Below are positions 10,822 through 20,005 of a stretch of 64,000 nucleotides of DNA, piece after piece (positions within the stretch are counted from its first letter, which is position 1; every line of letters begins with the position of its first letter). A model generated the notes under the pieces. That model was not told where the DNA came from and made no database searches. It saw only the letters and a program-made list of their open reading frames with translations. Origin of the DNA: Eutreptiella sp. 'Long Island Sound 2002' (lineage: Eukaryota; Euglenozoa; Euglenophyceae; Eutreptiales; Eutreptiaceae); the NCBI GenBank assembly GCA_964036045.1, contig OZ038385.1:29573306-29637305 (forward strand). Reading direction: 5' to 3'. The position numbers and the translations under genes are program-made.

Positions 10822-11970
10822 TCAGGTGGCCTCAGGTGCCCAGAACAGCAGAATTCCGTGCATCGCCTGGTTGCCGTTCCCGCAATCCATGGTTTCCCCT
10901 TGAGGTAACTGGGGGGGGGCAGGTGCCTTGAACAGGTGTCGGATGCGCCCTGGGTGTGGGCAGTTGATGTAGGCCATTGCCGTCCTTGTGCTCCTCCACC
11001 TGAACCATGCCTTCATGCTTGGGAGCTTGCCCCCAGCCTTGTACATGGTCGCTGGACCGAGGCGTCGCGATGCATGCCATCTGAGATTCTTCCACTTGGA
11101 TCCACGCAACAGGTTTGCCATGACATTTTGCAGTTTGTCCTCAGAGAACAGCCGCTGGAACTTGTCGAGGTTCCAGCATCTTTGCGCAATCCAGGCGCAG
11201 AAATGCAACCATTTGAGGGCCACTCCAGAAACCGTACGGGTAATCCAAGCCCTGTGGACTTTGCGGTCATAGAACTCCGCCGTTCCTGCCAGAACCCCCA
11301 ACCTGTGGAAGCTGATGCTGGCCGCCTCGCCGACTCTGAGGCCCAACAGCGTTGAAAGTACCGCGAGTCCCACCACACACCACTCCAGCTCTGAATCCGC
11401 CTGGTGTGCCATGATCTGCAGTGCCTCAAAACTGCCCCACTCCTGTGTGGACTTCTCTTCCAGTCGTTGTGCCGCCTTGAACGCCTTCCACAGTCTTTTT
11501 GGAACCGGTTCGCCGACCATCCCCATGGTGTATGTCATGGCAGCCGCATTGAGGATTGTTTTGACTGAGCTGCTGCCTTTTCCCTCTCGAATGGCATCAC
11601 ACACGACTTGTTCCACGATCTTATATGGTCCCCACCCCGGCCTGGCCATATGCGTCTGTCGGAGTTTTCGCATGCCCGTCTTGTACGTACCCAGCGATGT
11701 TGTGCCAGAGGAGCTTGCGAGGACTTGCCAGTTGCTTCCCAGGATCCCGTCCTTGTTGTCTGCCTGGTCTCGACACAATGCAGCATATGCCCGTCTGTAT
11801 GCAGGCCACTCCCTGGGAATCTCGTCCTCTTCACTTTCCACCTCCACTTCTCCGTCATCCCCAACGAAACGCTTTGGGGTGCCCTCTGCCATGCCCCCCC
11901 CTCCCCCCCGTTCCAGGGGAGTCAGTTTTCGCAGTCCCATATCCACTGGTTGTCGCCACATTCTCCACAA
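10822..11970 (-). CDS. DIRS-A tyrosine recombinase (integrase)
   Basis: An uninterrupted frame of 382 residues. The C-terminal half carries the recombinase signature: Arg212 in LLGLRVGEAASI, the His-x-x-Arg box in LRWHASRRLG (His299, Arg302), and a candidate nucleophile Tyr334 in TAMAYINCP. The N-terminal part has an acidic segment (VESEEDE) and a predicted helical core-binding region. The enzyme would insert the circular double-stranded DNA form into the genome by site-specific-type recombination without target duplication. The start overlaps the end of Gag by about 50 bases in another frame; a later Met at residue 27 is also possible. Encoding it upstream of RT is the reverse of classical DIRS, Ngaro and PAT. 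Confidence 0.88.
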   Translation of the reverse strand: MWRMWRQPVDMGLRKLTPLERGGGGGMAEGTPKRFVGDDGEVEVESEEDEIPREWPAYRRAYAALCRDQADNKDGILGSNWQVLASSSGTTSLGTYKTGMRKLRQTHMARPGWGPYKIVEQVVCDAIREGKGSSSVKTILNAAAMTYTMGMVGEPVPKRLWKAFKAAQRLEEKSTQEWGSFEALQIMAHQADSELEWCVVGLAVLSTLLGLRVGEAASISFHRLGVLAGTAEFYDRKVHRAWITRTVSGVALKWLHFCAWIAQRCWNLDKFQRLFSEDKLQNVMANLLRGSKWKNLRWHASRRLGPATMYKAGGKLPSMKAWFRWRSTRTAMAYINCPHPGRIRHLFKAPAPPQLPQGETMDCGNGNQAMHGILLFWAPEAT

Positions 11971-13056
11971 GGCCCTGGGGGGCCCTTTGCCACGTCATAC
12001 GCGTTGTCGCCTCTCGCAGTGCAGTAGTAGGTGATGTTCTCCCGGTCCGCCAACCTGAATCTCCCTTTTCGGGTCGCTTCAATCCACGTTCGGGCTCCCA
12101 ATCTTTCCAACTCCTTGACAGATCTTGCCGTAACTCGGGATTGGGGTTGTTTCCCGGTGCCGTTGTGTGAGCCACCAGTCACACTGTGGCCCCCGCTGGG
12201 GTATTTCTCCTTGTAGCTGTCCTTGGAGACCAGCATCACCTCCCACAGTTCCTTTGCCAGTGTTTCCCCTTTGTCCCCCTCGTTGGACTCCACGAACTAC
12301 TTCAAAAAAGCAGTCGCTTCACGCATCCATTTGGCATTTCCCGGGGCTTCAACAAACTCGTCCAGCGCTGCAGGGGTCAGGGGGAGCACGATTTTTGCCC
12401 TCCGCTTGTGCTCCAGTCTCACTTTGAGTGCTTCCATCTGTTTTGAGATCTCCTGCTGCTCTAGGTCCACAGGTGCGTCTGGTTTCCCGCCATCCGATGC
12501 ATCGGCCGTCACCAGGTTCAGCTTGTGGCCCTCTGGAATGATGATCCACTTGAAATTGTCGAAGAGGGCCAGCGCCCCCATTGCCCTGAGCACGAATTCG
12601 GGGTCTTCCGCCTTCTGGGTCTCTGGCATGCCCTCAGCAAACTCTCAGATGGCCAGGCGGTGCTTTGCTGCCACTGCCATGCCTGCCTTCGCGATTTCGG
12701 CGCTGGAGCAGAATTTTTCAAAAGTGGTCCATTGCAATTCCAAAAGCGACTTGATGCGCGCCCCGATCTCTTCGCTAACGGCCAGCTCCGTCTCCTTTTT
12801 TTGCTTTGAATTCTCCTGTTTGGACTTCAATTGTACATCGACAACAGAGTTTGAGCGGATCTTCTTCCCAGCCAGAGGCCTTCTTGAGGTCCTGCAGCCA
12901 TTTGTTGTGGTCCACACCCGCGTCTCTGATGCGCTGCATGATTTCCACCGCCGCTCTCGCCAAGTGGTCCGCGGGGAGGGTGGTCTTGTAGACCTCGATC
13001 TGGCCCTTAGAGACGAAGTCTTTGAAGGTGAGGGACAGCATGCTGATAGCGGACAT
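11922..13056 (-). pseudogene. DIRS-A Gag-like protein, frameshifted
   Basis: The first ORF of DIRS-A starts at an ATG at 13056 (MSAISMLSLTFKDF), 41 bases inside A1. The coding frame changes near 12840 and then has in-frame stops at about 12645 (TGA) and 12297 (TAG) before ending at 11922; joined length about 375 codons. Charged helical stretches (QQEISKQMEALKVRLEHKRR) fit a coiled-coil or structural protein. The C-terminus has PCGECGDNQWIWDCEN, a Cys/Trp cluster resembling PCRICGHCHWYWQ in the DIRS-B Gag, and may bind zinc and nucleic acid. Position and this motif support a Gag role; no capsid domain is recognised by eye. Confidence 0.65.
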
Positions 13057-13096
13057 TTTGTATGGATCTCCTTACGTGGCCTGACGGGCCTGAGAA

Positions 13097-13192
13097 CCCA
13101 AAAATCTTTAAAAGATTCTATAGTGAAAGTGCATATGAGTGGCATTATGGGGTGAATCCTGTGATTCGCCTGAAGGCGAATCCCTTGATTCC
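13097..13192 (-). repeat. DIRS-A split direct repeat A1 (5' end)
   Basis: 96 bp, identical to 7650-7745 except one base in the loop of the GATTCGCCT/AGGCGAATC hairpin. It lies 41 bases upstream of the Gag ATG and marks the 5' end of DIRS-A; it may also hold the promoter. Confidence 0.88.
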
Positions 13193-13256
13193 GCAGGTCG
13201 GCACTCCATATCCCACCAATAGATCTGATGGGCATGGAGTTTGTGAAAATGTGAAA

Positions 13257-13435
13257 TAAGCATCAAAATAACCTTTTTCAAACAACAATAATGTCCATAG
13301 TATCACGAAGTATGGGGTTCTAGGACGGCTAGATATCCAAATAGTTGCACTGCGCTTGGTGCACCCCCTAAAAGGTCACCGGTGGGGCACGGGTAAAAAA
13401 AGGTGCCCGGCGCGCTAACGCTCCCCCCCAATCCG
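13257..13435. repeat. Dispersed repeat family F3, copy 1
   Basis: Shares CATCAAAATA, AACAACAATAATG, GGACGGCTAGA, CCAAATAGTTGCACTGCGC, GCACCCCCTAAAAGGTCACC and GGCGCGCTAACGCTCCCCCC with 41370-41575 and 50697-50885. Those two copies form the right half of a composite with F2; this one stands alone beside DIRS-A. Non-coding. Confidence 0.75.
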
Positions 13436-13546
13436 CCGTGTACCCCACGACGCCAATCTTGCCACCCAGCCGTTTCCCTGGCCACACCCGTTGGCACTAG
13501 TATGTCTCTTGTGGGCACTGGGAACACACTTATGGGCAGACCACAC

Positions 13547-13550
<4 letters not shown>

Positions 13551-13640
<90 letters not shown>
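13551..13640. repeat. (GA)n microsatellite
   Basis: About 90 bases of GA dinucleotides with short GGAGGGA interruptions near 13604-13613. Open frames across it on both strands (EREREsR or LSLSLS) are artefacts of the repeat. Confidence 0.95.
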
Positions 13641-13643
<3 letters not shown>

Positions 13644-14600
13644 TTGCACACACCTAGGGAATTTGTCGAACGTTGACTTGCAATTGTCCCGACTTGGCAA
13701 AATGCTTCGCCTGCGATGCGACGGCAATGCACATGGTATGCATGAGTTGGTAGTCGATAAGTTGCTATGTACAGCATGCCAAAGGAGCCCCTAGTAGCAC
13801 AGCACATGTGGCATAGCCTGCTCGTCCACCCAGAATGTTAAGGGTCTGCAAATTATGCGAACAAATGATACCAGTAGTAATGTGCTACTCCAATTGTAAG
13901 GCGGCAACCTCTATTGTGTGCACCATGAGGCACAAAAGAGGCATTATACAAACAACAAACATTGTAAGCCAAACAGTGAACGTTCAAGACAGTACACAAG
14001 CACCAACATGCAAGGGGCCATGAGCAACGGATGCTGAGCAGGCATATACCCCCGCGACACAGGCATACGGTCATAGCTATGAATCTTATTACATTGATTT
14101 GACTTGCCGCACTGTAGCACAAACTAGAGCAACATGCGGGGGGAAGGGGGGGCTTAATAGTAGCCCAACCTTTTGCTTCACAGACTTTCGGGTTTAATAT
14201 CGCAAAAAAGCGTGCACACGTGCAAGGGTTTTGTGCCTTTGGTTGTGGATTTTTTTTGACGAAGCTGTAATAGTTCTGCAATAGCTCTGCAGCAGTATGA
14301 GTGAATCTCCGGATCTAAGTACACTCTCAGAACATACCATAGCTTCCTCCCCTGTCAAGGACAGGGATAAAGGATGACGAAGAAGGAGCAACTTATATTC
14401 CTACCTTGAGTATACCTGCAGAGTGACCAAGGGGTCGCCACGACTCATGTTTGGCCCTTGTCTTCTCAACTTTGACGAGTTTTGTTGGCTCCAGGGACGT
14501 GCATGGGTGAGTCTGGTGATACTCTAATTCGCCCTGTTATCCTCCTAGTGGTAGACGTCTATTTGGCTTGTGGCGGTGAGTAGGCCGTGTTGTGTGGTGC
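13641..14600. other. No gene seen
   Basis: About 1 kb with no recognised coding sequence or repeat family. Part of it may be the 3' untranslated region of LINE-6, whose last stop is at 14664. Confidence 0.5.
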
Positions 14601-14663
14601 TTCCTCACGCCGTTGCAAGCCCTGTTGTAGAAGTGCGTACCGTAGACCGAAGATATGATATGA

Positions 14664-15745
14664 TTAATCCAACTCATGCACCAACTCCTGGTATGTTTTT
14701 TCCATATGATGCAGCCATTTACCCACCCTCCTATACCTAATACCGTCATAGTGCCGGTCTCTGAGAACACTTTGGCACCCATTGTTGTGCAGGTTCTTTA
14801 CCTCCCACATCACTCGAGTGGTTTGGTACTTAATCCTGGGTGCGGACAATTTCTCCATCACTTTTTGATGCCTGATAGTATCCTGGGTGAACTCAAGGTA
14901 TTTTAGTGCCTTCACCTTGGTTTGGTATGAATCTTGGTGCTGTAAAATCTTGTGACACTCCTTGTCATCTTCCTGTGTCACCGTGGCAGGTGCGTTGACT
15001 TTTGCACGCTTTTGTTTCCAAGGTTTATACATTACTTGTTGCTGCAACACTTGTGGGGTGGGATTTGGCGTACACACCCTCGGCTTGACCTTACCGTACC
15101 ATGCGCTAACGAATTGACTAGGCTGTGTTGCTTCATTGTCCCTGGGGGGCATAACTCCTTTCTTAGCTGGTAGAAAATGCGAAACATCATGTATTGGTGA
15201 TGTGCCGTGCTCCTGGAAGTGAGGTCCATATACCTGGGGCAATTGGTCATAGAACGAACTAGGAACTCTTAGGCACGCGACATGGTGCATGTCTTCCGGG
15301 GACGCGTTATCGTATCATTGCTCTGCGTATTCAGCCCATGTGACCCATGATTGTGTCCATGCCTTCCTGAATGAGGGAGCCCATTTTGGGCATTGAATCA
15401 ACCGCTTGTGCACGGTGGTGCCACGCTTGGTATTGCATATGGGGCACTTCACAATATTATGATCCCATGGCGTGCCACATCCATCCCACCGCTCATTTCC
15501 CCGAAGCGATTTAACCCAAGTCATCCGGCGGGTTCCTATGAGCGGGAGCCAAGACACCCAGTGTGTACCTGAAAAAAGGTCATGGTGTCTCCTCTCTATG
15601 ACCCATTCATTGGCTCGGGTAGGCGCAGACCCCCATCGGCAGCGGTGTCACCTAGGTGGGTAGGTGTGTATTCACGAAGAGGTAGGCCAGTCGCCATTTT
15701 AGCCAGACGGTCAACCTCATCGTTACGTCTCATTTCTGTTCGCTC
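14664..15745 (-). pseudogene. LINE-6 ORF2 C-terminus: RNase H end, zinc knuckle, basic tail
   Basis: Begins with the end of RNase H (RRNDEVDRLAKMATG, near 15720-15670), then a knuckle CPICNTKRGTTVHKRLIQC (near 15450; C-x2-C...H...C), then about 270 residues rich in Lys, His and Gln ending in RVGKWLHHMEKTYQELVHEL before the stop at 14664. A stop and a frame change near 15315 and one near 15560 break it. The knuckle-plus-tail layout is usual for LINE ORF2 after the RT. The same region can be followed in LINE-7 at 24.7-26.3 kb. Confidence 0.7.
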
Positions 15746-15749
15746 TTCC

Positions 15750-15799
15750 TTTCCCATGCCGGCAGCACAAGCACCAAAAGTATTGCGGGAACAGCCAGC
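15750..15799 (-). repeat. nmSDR repeat B2'
   Basis: A 50-bp copy of 16018-16067 with two mismatches (TTTCCCATGCCGGCAGCAC at its start). Outer 3' end of the nested element. Confidence 0.82.
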
Positions 15800-15920
15800 A
15801 TGGGAACAGCCGGCGGGACATTTCTGTCACAGCCCCAAAGGGCAGCAAGTCCATCCACTGAAGCTCTCATACCCAAAGGGTCTGAACAATAGGAACTGGG
15901 CGGGTTAAATATGGGTGGGC

Positions 15921-16020
15921 ACTCATAAAGGTAAAAGACCCTATACACAACAAAAGGTGGCATGTCCCAAAGGAACCCAGAGGAAAACAACTGTCCAGCA
16001 TGTGAGGCAGACAGTCGTTT
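15921..16020 (-). repeat. nmSDR repeat A2'
   Basis: A 100-bp copy of 17345-17444 with two mismatches. It overlaps B1' by three bases (TTT on the plus strand). Confidence 0.85.
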
Positions 16021-16067
16021 CCCATGCCGGCAGCACAAGCACCAAGAGTATTGCGGGAACACCCAGC
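16018..16067 (-). repeat. nmSDR repeat B1'
   Basis: A 50-bp repeat adjoining A2'; matched by B2' at 15750-15799. Confidence 0.82.
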
Positions 16068-16805
16068 GGTATATATTCCCACAACCTCACACCGTCTTGG
16101 CAGGCATAGGGTAGCCATACCTTAGGGCCTAGGGCTTACCCTCACGTGTGTGATCCCCCCCCCCTGGTTCCCCGCCCTGACACATACAAACACTGACCCT
16201 CCGCGTCACACAGCCCACCCCTCAGCTGCACACCTGCAGTGCAATACTAACCGCTACCCCAGCTATAGCAAAAGCGGACGCTCGCAAGGGGCATTTTCTG
16301 CAGACTGGCTGCATACTAGGCCAGACGCTTGCGGTAAACCACGCCAAGGCCGCACACCAAGGGCGGCGTTCGAGCTACACAAGCCAAACAACCTGGGGCC
16401 TGGCCGTTGAGGCAGAAAAACCGCCGTCAGCCCAAAAACCAACAGCAAAAACAAAAAAGCGGGGGGGCACAGCCCGTAGAAACTCGCTGCACTAAAGCAA
16501 CTCAGGGAGATAGGCATGAGCACTAGGCGCAACCTGACAGCCGGCGGAATGCCCACCGTTGTGATTCTTTCAGGTGTTGTAGGGTGCGCCCTGTCACCAA
16601 TGCCCACCCCCCCCGCACAGTTGCAAAAAATCAACCCCCCGGCCCGACAAGACTGAGCCTGGGGGCACCAAATAAAACGCATAACACAACCCCCTTACTG
16701 GCAGGTCCTTGGTACAGGCGGTCTGCCTCCGCCTGGGCACAAAGGCCTTGATGAAAACCGTCAGCATCAAGAACTCCCTGGGGCTAGGTACAGCGCGGGG
16801 GCCCG

Positions 16806-17336
16806 CTACAACACAGGCGGAGGGGGCGGAGGGGGTGCAGGGGCCCTGGGATATTGCGCCCACTGCTGTAGGAGGGCGGCCAGGGCTGCACGGGAAGCGG
16901 CCCTTACGACTGCCCGCCGCTGAGGGGCTGGGATGTCCCTCCAAAGGGCTCGGCTGATACCCAGGTGGAGGCGGATGAAACCTTGCGGGCGATCACCAAG
17001 GTCCACCACCGACATGTTGCCCTCGTCACGCCTCGCCCGAACGTCGTACATGTCATGGGCGAAGACGTCCACAGGGAAGGCTAGGATGGGGGCGGGCGGC
17101 GCAGGTGGATCCGGGGGGGCTGGAGCAGGGGCCGGAGCAGGGGCACGGGCATGGGCGGGTAGGGCCGATGAGGAGGCCATCTCTTCGTCCTCGACCTTGA
17201 CCTCGGGGTCCTTGGCCTCCTTCGGCTCCTCCTTGGGCTCCCTCTTGAGCCTGATCCTCTTGCCTGGATCTTCCGTCACGGCCTTTCTTTCCCGCTTCTT
17301 GCCGCCTTCCTCCCCTGATTCACGCTTGTTTGACAT
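16806..17336 (-). CDS. nmSDR ORF: charged 177-residue protein, unknown function
   Basis: Starts at the ATG at 17336, nine bases inside A1', as Gag does in DIRS-A. N-terminus: MSNKRESGEEGGKKRERK and KRIRLKREPKEEPKEAK (likely nuclear localisation), an acidic segment, an Ala/Pro linker, then a more structured region (ILAFPVDVFAHDMYDVRAR, VVDLGDRPQGFIRLHLGISR, ALWRDIPAPQRRAVVRAA) ending in Ala/Leu-rich helix and a poly-Pro stretch. No stop or shift interrupts it. No family is recognised. Its place directly after A1 suggests a Gag-like or RNA/DNA-packaging protein retained by a non-autonomous element. Confidence 0.55.
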   Translation of the reverse strand: MSNKRESGEEGGKKRERKAVTEDPGKRIRLKREPKEEPKEAKDPEVKVEDEEMASSSALPAHARAPAPAPAPAPPDPPAPPAPILAFPVDVFAHDMYDVRARRDEGNMSVVDLGDRPQGFIRLHLGISRALWRDIPAPQRRAVVRAASRAALAALLQQWAQYPRAPAPPPPPPPVL

Positions 17337-17344
17337 TAAAACAA

Positions 17345-17444
17345 ACTCATAAAGGTAAAACACCCTATACACAACAAAAGGTGGCATGTCCCAAAGGAAC
17401 CCAGAGGAAAACAACTGTCCAGCATGTGAGCCAGACAGTCGTTT
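17345..17444 (-). repeat. nmSDR repeat A1' (5' end)
   Basis: 100 bp, matched by 15921-16020 at 98 positions. Begins at the break in the LINE-6 RNase H and ends just before the nmSDR start codon. Confidence 0.85.
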
Positions 17445-17937
17445 TGGCCTTGGCCATATCCCTGTGGCTTGGGACCCACCTCGACTGGAGAGGCTTGTGT
17501 TGTGCTTCCTCCTGGATGGTGAGACGTAAATCCATATTGGAACACTCCCTATGGGGAGGGTGTAGGGTGTGGTCCCCACCTGCTATGTTGTCAGATCCCG
17601 ATTTGTGCTAGCCAAAGCCGAATTGAACCGCAAAACTTTGTAAATCTGCCCTATATGAGGTTTGTGGTCCGGTCACTCGGGTAATGACCTGCAGTGGACC
17701 GCAAATGATGGCTCCTCCTGCTCTGTACATTGTTCTTCCTCCTACACCCCGAGTTTGTTTACTCCCGTGTCCATACCATATGCCGCCTTCTGCCTGCTTT
17801 GCATTGGTGTAGCATTTAGTAAACCCTGGCAGGACTTCTCCGTCACTGGGATCCTCATTTGCACCGCATTGTGTTATGGTAGGCCTACTGCCACTTCTTA
17901 CTGTTAATACATTCTTCATCCCCGGATGTTTGCTCAT
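17440..17937 (-). pseudogene. LINE-6 RNase H, upstream part
   Basis: IWYGHGSKQTRGVGG is a decayed form of the RNase H start (TDGS-type; here GHGS, so the first catalytic Asp is lost), followed by RAGGAIICGPLQ and QTSYRADLQSF (the R-A-E-L segment with Asp for Glu). After a frame change, LQSRWVPSHRDMAKAK near 17490-17445 is the W-x-P-x-H motif. The domain is cut at 17444 by nmSDR and continues at 15745. Confidence 0.7.
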
Positions 17938-19471
17938 AAATGAGATTTGCGGAAGTGGGGGGTCTCCTGCGCGGGGCCAGAACCAGTGTAGTGTTTCCTC
18001 CTATCTGGGACAAGACTGTGACGTAGTCACAAAGACGTGTCATCATGCGTTCTATGGATTGTGCCACCAATCTGCACAATCTACCAGTGGGTTTCCGCAG
18101 CAATCCTTGAACAAGGGTGATGTACCTAGTTCTATAAGCCCAGTATATTTGTTGTAGTCCTAGTCCTCCATACTTGACAGGTGAGTTGATGTGGGTAACA
18201 TTGTGAGCCTTGTAGATGTTCTCTTTGTTGTGTTCTAATCCTTTTGCAATAGCAACAAAAATTAACCACATTTTGTCTATGTGCTGAAACATGCGGTCAT
18301 GTGGGATGAACATGGTATGATACAACCAGCGTGGGATGAGCACGGAGTTGAGCAGTTGTACCCGTTCAAATGCATTTAATGGTAATGTCCTATACCGAGT
18401 GAGATCAGACCCTACTTTAGCCCAGACTTCATCTCTAGCTCTTTCTGCCCACGAGGGGTGCGCTATTGTATGCCCTAAATATCTAAATATGGGGGGTCGC
18501 ACCAGTATGTCCTTGCCATTTAATCGGAGTACGTAATGCAGTGGCACCTATCTCTTTTGCCTGGCCCTCGGGGTTGTGGCCCATTTATAAACCTCTGTCT
18601 TACCCGGATTTGAAACCCGAATATGAGGGACAACTCTTGTACCCTATTCAGCACCTGTTGCATATCGTTGGTGTTCTTGGTGACAACTGCAATGTCCTTG
18701 ACATGTACAAAAAAAACTAGTGCGGGAAATTCTTTGGCCACCGTTGTGTGGAAAGTCTCATAGACCAACACAAACCATGCCCGTGACAGGGGGCAGCCCT
18801 CTTTGATGCCCCTAGTTAGGGGACATCGTAGTTTTCCGTACTAGAACGTACCGAGGGTGTATATGGATTTGATCATGCGACTCACATGTGATGGCGCCCC
18901 TATTGCCTGTAGCGATTCTACAAGACACATGCGGGGTGCTCGGAAAGGCTTTGGCAATGTCGAGAAGACAGATGTAACTGCCTTCGGGTCTCTCATGTAA
19001 TTCCATAAGGAGGTTCATGGCTTGCTGCGAGGTGGTGTAGCCCTTACGACTAACCGCTTGAACGTCAGACAGTGTTGTATTTATGGGTTGTTGTATGGCA
19101 TCCAAAATGAGCTGGGCTAGTACTATGTAAATGCAATTGGATGCATTGATGGGCCTATAGTTCATGGCAGACGTCGTGCTGCCCTTCTTGTACACAAGGG
19201 AGAGCCTAGCTTCCAGCCAATGTGCTGGGATTTCCCCTGTCCCCAAAAAGGCTGATTGTGGGAATGCTGGCAGGGGAGTTGCCACGGCCCAATTTTGCCG
19301 GCGTTGGGTGTACCGCTCCTTGATCTGTGTACGTATTTTCGGGGCAAGTGTGGAGAAAAAGGCGACATCATCTTGTATGCTCCCAAGGCAAGTATGAAAT
19401 CTGAACTGGTTCCATGTTCCCCGTCGAGGATGGCCTGATAAAGATCCCATTAGAGTTCCTTGGGGAGCCAT
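17885..19471 (-). pseudogene. LINE-6 reverse transcriptase, palm and thumb
   Basis: Three overlapping frames carry RT pieces. 19471-18812: LVYKKGSTTSAMNYRPIN (RT motif 2 region), YTTSQQAMNLL and YICLLDIAKAFPSTPH (motif A with Asp). 18771-18520: FFVHVKDIAVV stands where YADD should be, with Lys for the first catalytic Asp. 18547-17885: IFRYLGHTIAHPSW (thumb, K-Y-L-G type) and SPVKYGGLGLQQIYWAYR. Motif B is not seen intact. The enzyme is certainly inactive: frames shift twice and motif C is destroyed. Confidence 0.75.
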
Positions 19472-20001
19472 TGCAACAAGTGCGGAGATATCTTGTCAGG
19501 TCTGGGGTCTTTCTTTTTGGGCCGCTTGATGACTTCGCAAAATTGCTTCCATGTGGGGTTACCCAGCTTAAACCCTTCCTGTGGGCGGAGTATGTCGTTC
19601 ATTATAAACATGGCTATGTCGTGGTCCCAAGGGGGATCACCAAAAAAATGGGGGAGATGCCGCCAAGCGGATCCTTCTGTAGGTTGTGGGCTGGAAGTAC
19701 GAAAAGGGGTGAGGAGCCACATCCGTAGGGATTGGAGGAAACTTTTCCCTCGGTGGTGAGCATTCCGTCGAAACTGTCGTAATGCTTTATGGGCGTCCCT
19801 CATTTCCTTATCCCCCATGTATGCCGCCCAGTCATGTAGTGTGTATGGGGAGCGTGGGTTGGCAATGACGGCACTACATAGTGCTTGTTCCCGGGGGTCG
19901 ATCTCGGGTTCTTTTCTTGGATATTGCACGACAAACTGTGTGATTTTGTTGAGTATTATGTCGGCCACTGCGACCGGAGCGCAGGCGGTATGAGGATGCA
20001 T
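19450..20001 (-). pseudogene. LINE-6 linker and N-terminal RT region
   Basis: A 183-residue frame between endonuclease and RT palm. It contains WLLTPFRTSSPQPTEGSAWR and ends CEVIKRPKKKDPRPDKISPH, matching the usual entry into LINE RTs (AxGPDxI). Domain role follows from position and that motif. Confidence 0.65.
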
Positions 20002-20005
20002 TTGG

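Larger units (their letters stand above)
7469..13192 (-). mobile_element. DIRS-A: tyrosine-recombinase retrotransposon with split direct repeats
   Basis: A near-complete 5.7-kb element read right to left: terminal repeat A1 (13097-13192), Gag-like ORF (13056-11922), tyrosine recombinase (11970-10822), RT-RNase H (10807-8708), an extra ORF (8636-8119), then B1 (7740-7823), A2 (7650-7745) and B2 (7469-7552). A1 and A2 match at 95 of 96 positions, B1 and B2 at 82 of 84. The A1 - genes - B1A2 - B2 layout is that of split direct repeats known from Ngaro/PAT/VIPER-type elements, which integrate a circular DNA copy by recombinase. The gene order, with YR before RT, differs from classical DIRS. The few stops and frameshifts and the near-identical repeats suggest recent insertion. 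Confidence 0.88.
15750..17444 (-). mobile_element. nmSDR: short non-autonomous split-direct-repeat element nested in LINE-6
   Basis: A 1.7-kb unit with the same topology as DIRS-A, read right to left: A1' (17345-17444), an ORF (17336-16806), B1' (16018-16067) abutting A2' (15921-16020), a spacer and B2' (15750-15799). A copies match at 98 of 100, B copies at 48 of 50 positions. It lies inside the LINE-6 RNase H: the upstream part ends SRWVPSHRDMAKAK and the downstream part resumes EERTEMRRNDEVDRLAK. The three junctions share only AAA (minus strand), with no longer target duplication, as expected for recombinase integration. It encodes no RT or recombinase, so it would depend on a DIRS-type partner. 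Confidence 0.8.

Noticed and set aside
12223-13155. 310-codon plus-strand frame
   Set aside because: Antisense shadow of the DIRS-A Gag-like gene; no motif, and the minus strand shows protein-like text in collinear order.
13540-13660. Frames with Arg-Glu or Leu-Ser repeats
   Set aside because: Translation of a (GA)n microsatellite.
15750-17444. LTR retrotransposon (two 100-bp direct repeats)
   Set aside because: The additional B1'/B2' pair in the order A1-ORF-B1A2-B2, lack of target duplication and of TG...CA ends fit split direct repeats better.
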